Shown piece after piece: positions 29,251-29,312 of a DNA stretch of 29,312 bases. The notes under the pieces are model-generated. The model made no database searches, was not told the DNA's origin, and was given only the letters and a program-made list of their open reading frames with translations. Source of the DNA: Chara braunii (Eukaryota > Streptophyta > Charophyceae > Charales > Characeae); the NCBI GenBank assembly GCA_003427395.1, contig BFEA01000307.1:1160029-1189340 (forward strand), in the 5' to 3' direction. The translations under genes and the position numbers were made by a program. The stretch's first letter is position 1; every line of letters begins with the position of its first letter.

Positions 29251-29312
29251 CACACATAACTGAGGCGTTGGGGGTTGGGGGATGTGGGGGCGGATGGGAG
29301 GTGCTTCAGGGG

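Overview
The window looks like a repeat-dominated chunk of a green-lineage nuclear genome. A charophyte alga such as Chara is my best guess, inferred from the style of the Ty3/gypsy polyprotein, plant-type LINE, initiator-Met-like primer sites, Helitron-like terminus, very long intron and assembly gap. No bacterial-type gene, operon or CRISPR array is present.

The only convincing host gene is on the + strand. Two short exons (10389-10484 and 20374-20466) encode consecutive pieces of a WD40 protein resembling the LEC14B/DCAF11 family, a DDB1-CUL4 substrate-receptor type. They join in phase across a 9.9 kb intron packed with transposable elements. Other exons were not found.

Layout: 1-1001, GA microsatellite and non-coding sequence. 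1002-10003, a complete but dead Ty3/gypsy element on the minus strand, with 998-bp LTRs, a 4-bp target duplication, a primer site, gag, protease, RT, RNase H, integrase and a chromodomain-like tail. A 133-bp tandem duplication carries its primer site. 10141-10263, a tRNA-like SINE candidate. 10867-11980, a solo LTR of a second family with its own 4-bp target duplication. 12507-13101, an N gap flanked by CT repeats, rearranged inverted modules and G-rich DNA. 14560-18960, a gag-only remnant of a third LTR family, with primer site and LTR start. 19690-21456, two more tRNA-like candidates.

Further right: 21830-22240, a decayed integrase tail. 22874-23942, primer site plus LTR of the second family, abutting a LINE that starts abruptly inside its reverse transcriptase (23943-26813). 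26801-27180, three related poly(A)-headed repeats. 27225-27260, a Helitron-like 3' end. 27355-27436, a type III hammerhead ribozyme motif with one damaged core base. 27490-29312, low-complexity modules (GATT arrays, CA and AT runs, palindromes) and an inverted fragment of the second LTR family.

The coding capacity is otherwise retroelement debris: every retroelement frame has stops or frameshifts. The most notable points are the hammerhead fold, the host gene with its TE-filled intron, the identical primer-site core in three LTR families, and the duplicated primer site.
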